A stretch of 12,623 nt of DNA from Actinomortierella ambigua. Taxonomy: Eukaryota > Mortierellomycota > Mortierellomycetes > Mortierellales > Mortierellaceae. The DNA lies in the NCBI GenBank assembly GCA_016098155.1, contig JAAAJB010000796.1, positions 1 through 12,623 on the forward strand. Reading direction: 5' to 3'. Positions 1-6,827 of the stretch are shown piece after piece; position 1 is the stretch's first letter, and every line of letters starts with the position of its first letter. The notes beneath the pieces are model-generated. The model had not been told where the DNA came from, did no database searches, and worked only from the letters and a program-made list of their open reading frames with translations. A program made the position numbers and the translations under genes.

Positions 1-223
1 CCACATTGAACCCGGGATGATTGCAGCCTTTGCTACCATTTTTGTATGTAGTAGGTTTAAAGCCCGTTGCCAATTTTTTTTGTTTCATTCTTGGGCGCGC
101 ACCTATCCGCGATCTGCGACCTTTACTTCCTCCTTTTCCGTCGTTGCAACGGGCGGCCGTGTCTCACAGATCACGAACAGATGCGCGCCGAAGAATGAAA
201 CCCTGTATTGCGGCCTGTAAAAA
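1..223. other. Upstream intergenic DNA, no gene seen
   Basis: No supported gene. Two overlapping plus-strand frames of about 70 codons start near the left edge, but they lack promoter context and recognisable motifs, and their composition looks random. The stretch is probably the distal promoter of the small gene starting at 499, or spacer from a gene outside the window. Confidence 0.5.
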
Positions 224-231
224 TATATATA
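224..231 (+). promoter_or_regulatory. Putative TATA box of the small His-rich gene
   Basis: TATATATA lies in an A/T-rich patch that continues to about 242. A transcription start roughly 30 bases downstream would put a short non-coding exon before the candidate donor at 339, which fits a leader-intron model for the gene at 499-738. AT alternation is common by chance, so this is only a context call. Confidence 0.35.
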
Positions 232-338
232 CATGTATATAGGCCTGAATGTATGCAACGCGAATTCGTTTTGTCAATGCTTGTGAATACTACAGAACGA
301 TCGATGGGCTTCGCCCTCTAGTGGGTTTGGGTGATTCG

Positions 339-497
339 GTAAGTCTCATGGTCATCCCTTCGTCACTGGTTGTGATAAAATGTTTCACACACACCATTCA
401 TGCGTTGCTTTGTACAGCTGTCACAAGAGGCTGAAAAGGAAAATGGCAGCTGCTCCCACTCTCCATACCTCTCTCTTATCCCTTTGCACTACCACAG
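339..497 (+). other. Candidate 5'-leader intron (159 nt)
   Basis: The donor GTAAGT at 339-344 is a consensus fungal 5' splice site. The acceptor side has a pyrimidine-rich stretch (about 461-490) ending in CCACAG at 492-497. The start codon ATG lies at 499, one base past the junction. Reading the downstream frame back into the upstream exon meets a stop (TAG at 319-321) with no ATG after it, so the upstream exon would be purely untranslated. No clear CTRAC branch point was seen. Spliced reads would settle it. Confidence 0.4.
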
Positions 498-498
498 T

Positions 499-738
499 AT
501 GAACAAGCATCTGCAGCAGCCAGCCAGCATGGGCTTACCTCCCACCGCAGCCCACCATTCCGAGCAACTGTCCAATCACGGAAAGAAGCATCCCTCTCAT
601 GGTCCCACGACTCAGTCGACCTTCAAGACCAACCCTAACGAGCACAGCCAACAGCAGAGCTCCGACAGTACCGACGCCAAGGGCCACCAGCACCAGGGTG
701 CCTCTAAGAAGGCATCTGGATCTCACCATCAAAAGTGA
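499..738 (+). CDS. Small histidine-rich, intrinsically disordered protein (79 aa)
   Basis: I do not recognise this family. The frame encodes 79 residues from ATG 499 to TGA 736-738. The product is very hydrophilic: 11 of 79 residues are His, and Ser, Gln, Lys, Thr and Asn are abundant. There is no Cys or Trp, and the only aromatic residue is a single Phe (F42). It has no signal peptide or membrane segment. Motif-like stretches are LPPTAAHHSEQL (13-24), HGPTTQSTFKTNPNEH (34-49) and a basic, His-rich tail ending SHHQK. The frame is open up to an ATG at 400, but residues from 400-498 look like a spliced leader (pyrimidine tract, CCACAG acceptor), so 499 is preferred. Such composition is seen in small stress-associated or DNA/metal-binding disordered proteins; any such role here is inference. 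Non-random composition and splice context support it, but short length limits confidence. Confidence 0.5.
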   Translation: MNKHLQQPASMGLPPTAAHHSEQLSNHGKKHPSHGPTTQSTFKTNPNEHSQQQSSDSTDAKGHQHQGASKKASGSHHQK

Positions 739-1262
739 ACCTAGCCCTTTTTTCAATCCATGCAACGTTTTACTGATTGCGACCCCTTTGGATACATGTA
801 AATAAGAAAAACTTTTTTTTTCTCACTGAATACTTTGACATTTCGCCTTGTTCAGTACAGTATTGAGTACGTCGCTTTCTATTGTCAGTCAATGCATAAC
901 CGGAGGAAGACCTTGGGGTGTCTACACCAAAGGCGTGGGAAGCGAATAATGCTTTGTTGGGTGCAAGTGAAGGGCACCATATCCAGAAATACAATTCTGC
1001 CTTCGTTGGTCGTAACGTAAACGGTTGTTTCACCAGAGGAGACACGCCCTGATTCGTGGCCCAGTTCAGTGTTTTAAAGGCGAAGGCTGGATGTTTGTTC
1101 GCGAAAGCAGAAAATTATGGATCGCGAGTTCGCGACAGAATCTCATACAGTGGCCTGATGAGGGCTATAGAGGTATCCTGCGGCCACTCGAAGCTTTAAA
1201 CGTCTCTGGAGCCTTGAGAGGGCCCGTCGCTTGGAGATCCCCCTGCTGCCCCGCGCAATCAA
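739..1262. other. Intergenic spacer between the small gene and the cupin duplication
   Basis: Holds the likely 3' end of the small gene: AATAAG at 801-806 followed by an 8-T run at 813-820, a weak poly(A) context. The rest has no supported gene. An 81-codon plus-strand frame at 1025-1270 and a 91-codon minus-strand frame at 770-1045 show no recognisable domain or promoter context. Three copies of the palindrome TCGCGA lie at 1099-1104, 1122-1127 and 1130-1135. The cupin duplication begins at about 1263. Confidence 0.5.
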
Positions 1263-1577
1263 CACCATAGGCACGCAAAGCATCACCACAGTTCTCACGC
1301 CGCCCATTGCCCACTTTTAGCACGGTGAACTCTGAGCTTACGACAAGCTACTATCATCTTTTATAGACGAATACCTGCCAAAACTCCAGGCGATCTGACA
1401 TGCGCAGCGTGGAAATTTGCACAAGGGTCTGACTAAATCTCTTGGATCTTCTGCCCTAACGGGCATCTGGCTTACAATTATGGATATTGGCGCGCAGATT
1501 CCTAGCAGCCAGACTCATCTTAGGCCCTAGCATTTCAATGTTTAACACCGACATCTTTGTGTGACAACTTGACCATG

Positions 1578-1583
1578 TTTTAT
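1578..1583 (-). terminator. Poly(A) signal AATAAA, cupin copy A
   Basis: Read on the minus strand this is AATAAA, about 90 bases past the cupin A stop codon. The same hexamer is kept in unit B (3838-3843), which supports it as the working 3'-end signal. Confidence 0.6.
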
Positions 1584-1673
1584 TGATCATCTATTAGAGA
1601 GAAAGGCGAAAGGAAGTAGAGAAGAGCAAGCTAGTAATGGAGTGTGTTGTGAAAAAAAGGGGAGGCCTTTTTT

Positions 1674-2474
1674 TCAATGAGGAAGCCCGCACCTCACCGC
1701 ACACTCCTCCATGATCACAGCAAACGCTGTCGGGATATTATTGCGAAACTCGGCGATGCGCTTCGCATCCAGCACCTCTAGATCGCCACTCGAGGCAAGG
1801 AGCACCTCGTCAGGCATGTTGGAAAAAAAGTTGCGCGCGATCTGAGTACGACCAGGATCCGAGCTGTCGAACGCGGCCGCGAACAGCGCAGGCTCGCACG
1901 TCGGGTTGAACTGGAAGTGGGTCTCGCCCTGAGGGAACAGCATGCCCGTGTAATTCGAAAGCGTAGCGGTGACTTGGGGGATGGGCCCCTTGGCTGGCGC
2001 GGGTTGGCCGACGATGTGACCCGTGTTGCCGTTGTTGAGCTCGAGAATCAATCCGCCAATGAGCTTGCCCTGGATAACGGTCAGGATCTCGTTGGCCCGC
2101 GGGTGCGAGTGTGGAACGTTGAGTCCGCATGGGTTCACAAAACCGATGGCCATCGCGACCTCGGTACCGATCAGTGCCGGAAAGTTGTTGACCGTCGAGA
2201 GCGCGATCGTACCGCCTGTGCCGTCCGTGACGGTGTTGTTGATGTATGAAAAGGTGATGTTGGAGGCGTCTGGAGGATTGGTGAAGAGGATCGCCTGGCG
2301 GTCGTTATAGCTCGTGGCTCCTGTCAGGGCCGCCTTGAGGGCAGGGTCGGCGTTGGTGTTGCTGTTGAAGCCGTTGTGAGAGGGATCGGACTTGTGGCGG
2401 GCGAGGGGTACAGCGGCGGCAGCGGCGATGGCAATGAGAGCGACTGCGTGGACCAGAGAGCGAAGTTGAACCAT
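1674..2474 (-). CDS. Secreted germin/spherulin-like cupin, copy A (266 aa)
   Basis: A secreted single-domain cupin that probably binds a metal ion. The ORF is uninterrupted from ATG 2474 to TGA 1674-1676. Residues 1-24 are a signal peptide: MVQLRS, then a hydrophobic Ala-rich core. Cupin motif 1 is HSHPRANE (122-129) with Gly136, giving ligands His122, His124 and Glu129. Motif 2 is FPQGETHFQFN (180-190), giving the fourth ligand His186. Four Cys (116, 193, 258, 262) and three Asn-X-Thr sequons (N72, N79, N174) fit secretion. The domain is about the length of plant germins or slime-mould spherulin, with a longer N-terminal lead. Family members include oxalate oxidases, superoxide dismutases and structural wall proteins; which applies here cannot be told. 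The frame extends 54 codons further upstream, but a TATA box at 2587-2594 lies inside that extension, so 2474 is the start. Confidence 0.93.
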   Translation of the reverse strand: MVQLRSLVHAVALIAIAAAAAVPLARHKSDPSHNGFNSNTNADPALKAALTGATSYNDRQAILFTNPPDASNITFSYINNTVTDGTGGTIALSTVNNFPALIGTEVAMAIGFVNPCGLNVPHSHPRANEILTVIQGKLIGGLILELNNGNTGHIVGQPAPAKGPIPQVTATLSNYTGMLFPQGETHFQFNPTCEPALFAAAFDSSDPGRTQIARNFFSNMPDEVLLASSGDLEVLDAKRIAEFRNNIPTAFAVIMEECAVRCGLPH

Positions 2475-2586
2475 ATTGATGATGGACTGCTTGTAAAAGG
2501 TGTCGGATGGGGTGAGGATGTGCGAGCTAGGCAGATTGTGGTGAGATGATGTGAGAAGTGATGAGTCGCAAGAAGGCAAGCAAGCC

Positions 2587-2594
2587 CTTTTATA
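2587..2594 (-). promoter_or_regulatory. TATA box of cupin copy A
   Basis: On the minus strand this reads TATAAAAG, about 112 bases upstream of the start codon. It is conserved with the same spacing (113 bases) in unit B. It lies within the in-frame N-terminal extension of the ORF, which argues that the extension is 5' leader and not protein. Confidence 0.8.
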
Positions 2595-2639
2595 CCGTGC
2601 GAACGGCACAGGTGCGCTTTTCACCAAACATGCCACTGC

Positions 2640-3239
2640 TCTTTGTTGAGGAATGGTTGATCCGCATGCTCAACTGCTTCACCATAGACTTGCCTCAGGT
2701 ACTGTGGGCATTTCGGCTGCACAAGGTACAGTTGTGGGCATTTCATCATCATGCACATCAGAGGAGAAAGAAAGAGAGTGAATCGGGCAGTGATGCACAT
2801 GTCTGCTCAATCTTCGACACGATATATGGCCGTGCACAGCTGGAAAGCGCCGTATCCCATCTGATCTGCGCGTGTCCAACCAGTTAATAGTGTGAATTAG
2901 AATTAGTCTTGATCGGATATCAGTGCTCAGTCTCTAGTCGTATGTTGTTACTTTCCAAGGACAACACGGGAAATTCTCTATATTTTTAGTCGTGCCGTTG
3001 TTCAGGGAGCAAACTCCATCAACTCCATTGGCCTGCTCAGTCCAACCTCGCGTCCCAACCGTTCGGCAAAACTCGAGGAAAAAAAACAATCAATTGACTG
3101 CGCCACTCTAACACAGAGAAGAGCACTCGAAGACAAGATACTACAACAAAAACACCTTTAATACCTCGCGTAATGGGTGCCAAGGTGCAACACCTGTTGA
3201 TGTTGAACGATAATTGACTCTCTCAAAGACGATGATCCC
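2640..3239. promoter_or_regulatory. Upstream region of cupin copy A
   Basis: About 600 bp with no supported gene, serving as the minus-strand promoter region of cupin A. A 12-base direct repeat, TGTGGGCATTTC, occurs at 2703-2714 and 2733-2744. The same pair survives in degraded form in unit B, so these may be regulator sites. The far part (2925-3239) aligns well with 5290-5585, with scattered substitutions and small indels. Short ORFs here are not conserved in frame with unit B and are left out. Confidence 0.5.
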
Positions 3240-3293
3240 ATACCAAAGACACGCAGAGCATCACTACAGTCCCCGTGCCACCCGTTGTCTCCC

Positions 3294-3573
3294 CTACCGA
3301 ACAGTAATACTTTCCTCGATCTTTTGAGTCACATCCCCCACTTTGCAACAGTATCCATTCCCCGCTCCTCAAGCTTGGCTGTAGAGGTATGAATATTGGT
3401 CAATGTATATTCATAGTTTCCTTTGGAGGTCAATGGGGTTTGTAGCTGTCTCCATAGCAATTTTTCTGATCCATTTGTAGACTATTACCAAATGCACAAG
3501 CAAGACGAAGGATTTCTGGGAAGTCTTCCTCTCATTCTATGCTTTTCTAAATGTGCCAAGATCATTTGACTAC
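3294..3573. other. About 280-bp segment present only in unit B
   Basis: Unit A runs directly from the sequence matching CACCCGTTGTCT (3279-3290) to the sequence matching CTCACTTTTAGC (3579-3590). Unit B has about 280 extra bases between. CTACC occurs at both ends (3294-3298 and 3570-3574), which could be a target-site duplication or the microhomology of a deletion in unit A. I see no clear terminal inverted repeats and no ORF inside. Confidence 0.6.
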
Positions 3574-3837
3574 CTTTGCTCACTTTTAGCATGGTGAACT
3601 CTGAACTTACGGCAAGCTACTATCATCTTTTATAGACGAACACCCGCCAAAAACTCCAGGTGATCTGACATGCGTAGCGTGGAAATTGCTCAAGGGTCAA
3701 ATCTCTTGGATCTTCTGCCCTAACGGGCATCTGGCATACAATTATGGATATTGGCGCACAGATTCCTAGCAGCCAGACTCATTGTCCTCGCATTGTAATG
3801 TGTAACACGACATTTTTGTGTGACAACTTGACTATAT

Positions 3838-3843
3838 TTTATT
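3838..3843 (-). terminator. Poly(A) signal AATAAA, cupin copy B
   Basis: Minus-strand AATAAA about 155 bases past the cupin B stop codon. It is the counterpart of 1578-1583, displaced by insertions in the 3' untranslated region of copy B. Confidence 0.6.
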
Positions 3844-3996
3844 GATCATCTACTAGAGGGAAGGTCGGATGGAAGTAGAGAAGAGAAAGCTAGTAATGGA
3901 GTGCGCTGTAAAAAAAAAGGGGGGGGGCTTGAGGCCCGTGAAAAAAAAGGGAGGCCTTCTCTTTTTGTATAAGAAATACACAAAATCTATTTTTTC

Positions 3997-4797
3997 TCAG
4001 TGAGGAAGCCCGCACCTCACTGCACATTCCTCCATGATCACTGCAAACGCTGTCGGGATATTATTGCGAAACTCGGCGATGCGCTTCGCATCCAGGACCT
4101 CCAGATCGCCACTCGAGGCAAGGAGCACCTCGTCAGGCATGTTGGAGAAGAAGTTGCGCGCGATCTGAGTACGACCAGGATCCGAGCTGTCGAACGCGGC
4201 CGCGAACAGCGCAGGCTCGCACGTCGGGTTGAACTGGAAGTGGGTCTCGCCCTGGGGGAACAGCATGCCCGTGTAATTCGAAAGCGTGGCAGTGACTTGG
4301 GGGATGGGCCCCTTGGCTGGCGCGGGTTGGCCGACGATGTGACCCGTGTTGCCGTTGTTGAGCTCGAGAATCAATCCGCCAATGAGCTTGCCCTGGATAA
4401 CGGTCAGGATCTCGTTGGCCCGCGGGTGCGAGTGTGGAACGTTGAGTCCGCATGGGTTCACAAAACCGATGGCCATCGCGACCTCGGTACCGATCAGTGC
4501 TGGAAAGTTGTTGACCGTCGAGAGAGCGATCGTACCGCCTGTGCCGTCCGTGACGGTGTTGTTGATGTATGAAAAGGTGATGTTGGAGGCGTCTGGAGGA
4601 TTGGTGAAGAGGATCGCCTGGCGGTCGTTATAGCTCGTGGCTCCTGTCAGGGCCGCCTTGAGGGCAGGATCGGCGTTGGTGTTGCTGTTGAAGCCGTTGT
4701 GAGAAGGATCGGACTTGTGGCGGGCGAGGGGTACAGCGGCGGCGGCGGCGATGGCAATGAGAGCGACTGCGTGGGCCAGAGAGCGAAGTTGAACCAT
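3997..4797 (-). CDS. Secreted germin/spherulin-like cupin, copy B (266 aa)
   Basis: Tandem paralogue of the cupin at 1674-2474, with the same length, motifs and metal ligands (His122, His124, Glu129, His186). By hand alignment the coding DNA differs at 17 of 801 positions. Sixteen changes are silent; one gives Ala instead of Val at residue 8, inside the signal peptide, so the predicted mature proteins are identical. The ORF is uninterrupted from ATG 4797 to TGA 3997-3999. The frame extends 71 codons further upstream, but that stretch spans the TATA box at 4910-4917 and does not match the shorter extension of copy A beyond the leader, so it is untranslated. Both copies appear functional and probably raise dosage or permit separate regulation, since their promoters differ more than their coding regions. 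Intronless, like copy A. Confidence 0.93.
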   Translation of the reverse strand: MVQLRSLAHAVALIAIAAAAAVPLARHKSDPSHNGFNSNTNADPALKAALTGATSYNDRQAILFTNPPDASNITFSYINNTVTDGTGGTIALSTVNNFPALIGTEVAMAIGFVNPCGLNVPHSHPRANEILTVIQGKLIGGLILELNNGNTGHIVGQPAPAKGPIPQVTATLSNYTGMLFPQGETHFQFNPTCEPALFAAAFDSSDPGRTQIARNFFSNMPDEVLLASSGDLEVLDAKRIAEFRNNIPTAFAVIMEECAVRCGLPH

Positions 4798-4909
4798 ATT
4801 GATGATTGACTGCTTGTAAAAGGTGTCGGATGGGGTGAGGATGTGCGAGCTAGGCAGGCTTTGGTGAGATATTGTGAGAAGTGATGAGTCGCAAGAAGGC
4901 AAGCAAGCC

Positions 4910-4917
4910 CTTTTATA
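4910..4917 (-). promoter_or_regulatory. TATA box of cupin copy B
   Basis: Minus-strand TATAAAAG about 113 bases upstream of the start codon, conserved with copy A in sequence and spacing. Confidence 0.8.
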
Positions 4918-4959
4918 CCGTGCGAACGGCACAGGTGCGCGCTTTTCACCAAATATGCC

Positions 4960-5585
4960 ACTGCTCGTTGTTGGGGCATGGTTGATCCGCATGCTCAACT
5001 GTTTGAACATAGACTTGTTTCCGGGACTGTGAGCATTTCGACTGCACAGGGTACAACTGTGGGCACATCATCATCGTGCACGTCAGAGGAGAAAGAGAGA
5101 GAGGATACAGTTGAAAGGGAGCGAATCGGCCAGTGATGCACACAGCTGCTCAATTTCTGACACAGACTATGGCCGTGCACAGCTGGAAAGCGCCGTATCC
5201 CATCTGATCTGCGCGTGTCCAACCAGCTAATTGTGGGAGTTGGTAGTCTGGTGTCTTGATCAGATATCTGAAAAGCCTATGCGCAGTCTCTAGTCGTACG
5301 TTGTTGCTTCCCAAGGACAACATGGGAAATTTTCTGTATTTTTAGTCGGGCTGTTGTTCAGGGAGCAAACTCCATCAACTCCACTGGCCTGCTCAGCCGA
5401 ACCTCGCGTCCCAACAGTTCGGCAAAACTTGAGGGAAAAATGATAATCAATTGACTGCGCCACTCTAACACAGAGAAGAACACTTGAAGACAAGATATTA
5501 CCTTTAATACCTTGCGCAATGGGTGCCAAGGTGCAACACCTGTTGATGTTGAACGATAATTGACTCTTTCAAAGACAAAGATCCC
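4960..5585. promoter_or_regulatory. Upstream region of cupin copy B
   Basis: Counterpart of 2640-3239. It keeps the general order of elements but has small insertions, for example a GA-rich run around 5092-5103 and extra bases around 5240-5280. No supported gene. The outer half (about 5170-5500) is also the partner of the inverted copy at 5683-5875. Confidence 0.5.
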
Positions 5586-5682
5586 TCGCCTTCACCCGCA
5601 AGCAGTGCGGGTCTCGATAGTATGTGTCCATGGTGGCAATCAGTTCGTTTCGCGCGATGGTCCAGCAGCGGTTTGGCTAGAG

Positions 5683-5875
5683 ATCTTGTCTGCAAGTATT
5701 CTCTCTATTAGAGTGGCATGGCCGAGTAATTCTTTTCTTTCCCAAAAGTTTTGCCGGGCGGTTGGAGTCTGTTACGCCAACAGCCCAAGACAAATAAGGC
5801 ACAAAGAGTCCATGTGATCCCTCATCCAGTCTGACTGCGCAGATTGGATGGGGTGCGTTTTGAGCTGGACATGGT
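5683..5875 (-). repeat. Inverted, diverged copy of the cupin upstream region
   Basis: Read in reverse complement, this segment matches the cupin upstream region (5170-5500, and its unit A counterpart). Anchors in order are ATCTTGTCTGCAAGTATTCT (5683-5702), TTAGAGTGGCAT (5708-5719), AAGTTTTGCCGGGCGGTTGG (5746-5765), CAACAGCCC (5778-5786) and GCGCAGATTGGATGGGG (5837-5853). The anchors keep the same order as in the direct copies, with small gaps and a deletion of about 40-60 bases between the third and fourth. Identity is roughly 75 percent by eye in the best part. No cupin coding sequence follows it. Confidence 0.65.
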
Positions 5876-6827
5876 GGTAGTGCAAAAATTTATCGCCCTC
5901 CTTTCCTTCTCTGCTCACCTCACCTCTCCGCACTCGTCTCTCCCTCTCTCTCTCTCTCTCTCTCTCGCCCTTATCTGCGTCTTTTTTTTTTTTTATTTTT
6001 TTTAGAGAGAGGGGTTTCGCCATCCTTGAGAAGTAACCGCCCTTTTGCCAAAGTAGACTGTGTGTCTACATTGCACAAATGGTAACGCAGTAACGATATG
6101 AGCTAATGCAAAGATAGGGAGAGTGCAAGCTAGCTACATGCTAGATAACGTATTGTGTGCAGTTTTTTTAGTACATGTATGTGCGCGCATGTACTCTGGC
6201 GTGCAGAAACGGGAAGACTCGTCGACTTCAAGCCCATCTGACCAAAAAATACCTCATTTGTCCACACGCCATGTTGTCATGGTGTAATTGTATTTCTTGA
6301 AGCATGTATCTCATGTCTTCCCTATTTTAATCCACATCCCTTTTGCATCACGAAATCACTCGATACACTCATTATCCCCATGCCAGCCCGAGATTCCTCT
6401 AGGCCGTTTTGTGTTTCTACTCAACTACCAGACCTTTGTCACTGCTGGCCCTACAGTAATATCTATTGCTACTAGCTTGCTCGTGGACGACGGTACAGCC
6501 GCTGCTGAAACCAAATCGCGTGCTGGACTCACACCTACAAGAATAAGAGCACGTTCTTTCTCGACGACAATTGCCATCCTCAGAGTATCTCTGGCATCCA
6601 GGCCCATGTCAGGACTTTAAGCATCAGTGCTCTCGCCGCGACTGTGACTTTGAGGCTCTCAAGGCGATCAGTCTGGAAGTCTTGTTCAGGTACGCTATAT
6701 TGCATTCCAATGAAGAAGGAGGAGGATTGAATGTGAGAGAGAGGTAGGTGGCAAGAGGTAAAGAGGTGATATCGTGACACGCCAGAACAACGACACTCAC
6801 GTCACAAGTCAAATGGGCCAAGTTTGA
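5876..6827. other. Gene-poor spacer with microsatellites and hairpins
   Basis: Contains a (CT)n tract at 5944-5966, two T runs at 5982-5994 and 5996-6003, and two short inverted repeats around 6130-6195. A 110-codon plus-strand frame (6288-6620) and minus-strand frames of about 60 codons (6425-6607, 6580-6780) overlap each other. None has a recognisable domain, and no frame is clearly better than the others. Part of it may belong to the decayed gene suspected just downstream. Confidence 0.45.
5944..6003. repeat. (CT)n microsatellite followed by T runs
   Basis: About eleven CT units at 5944-5966, then T13 and T8 interrupted by one A (5982-6003). These are simple-sequence tracts of the kind seen repeatedly in this window. 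Confidence 0.9.

Larger units (their letters stand above)
1263..3239. repeat. Tandem duplication, unit A (contains cupin copy A)
   Basis: About 1.98 kb homologous, in the same orientation, to 3240-5585. The left edge aligns CACGCAAAGCATCACCACAG (1272-1291) with CACGCAGAGCATCACTACAG in unit B. The right edge aligns the run ending in GATCCC (3234-3239) with GATCCC at 5580-5585. Unit B starts where unit A ends, so this is a head-to-tail duplication with no spacer. Homology covers the 3' flank, the gene, the promoter and about 600 bp of upstream DNA. Confidence 0.9.
3240..5585. repeat. Tandem duplication, unit B (contains cupin copy B)
   Basis: Head-to-tail copy of 1263-3239, about 2.35 kb. It is longer mainly because of about 280 bp near its left end (roughly 3294-3573) that is absent from unit A, plus an extra A/G-rich stretch and T-rich segment just after the cupin stop. 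Coding DNA is about 98 percent identical to unit A by hand alignment, and flanks are visibly less similar. Confidence 0.9.

Noticed and set aside
400..498. 33-residue N-terminal extension of the small His-rich protein
   Set aside because: Composition changes sharply and the DNA looks like intron or leader, with a pyrimidine tract and CCACAG just before ATG 499.
1025..1270. 81-codon plus-strand ORF
   Set aside because: No motif, no promoter evidence, and it runs into the left edge of the cupin duplication. Ordinary length for chance in this base composition.
2475..2636. 54-residue N-terminal extension of cupin copy A (and 71 residues in copy B, 4798-5010)
   Set aside because: The extension spans a conserved TATAAAAG box, precedes a good signal peptide that must be N-terminal, and differs in length between the copies.
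4000..4572. 190-codon plus-strand ORF opposite cupin copy B
   Set aside because: Exact antisense of a clear cupin gene. The matching antisense frame in copy A is broken (only 110 codons), so it is not conserved even between the duplicates.
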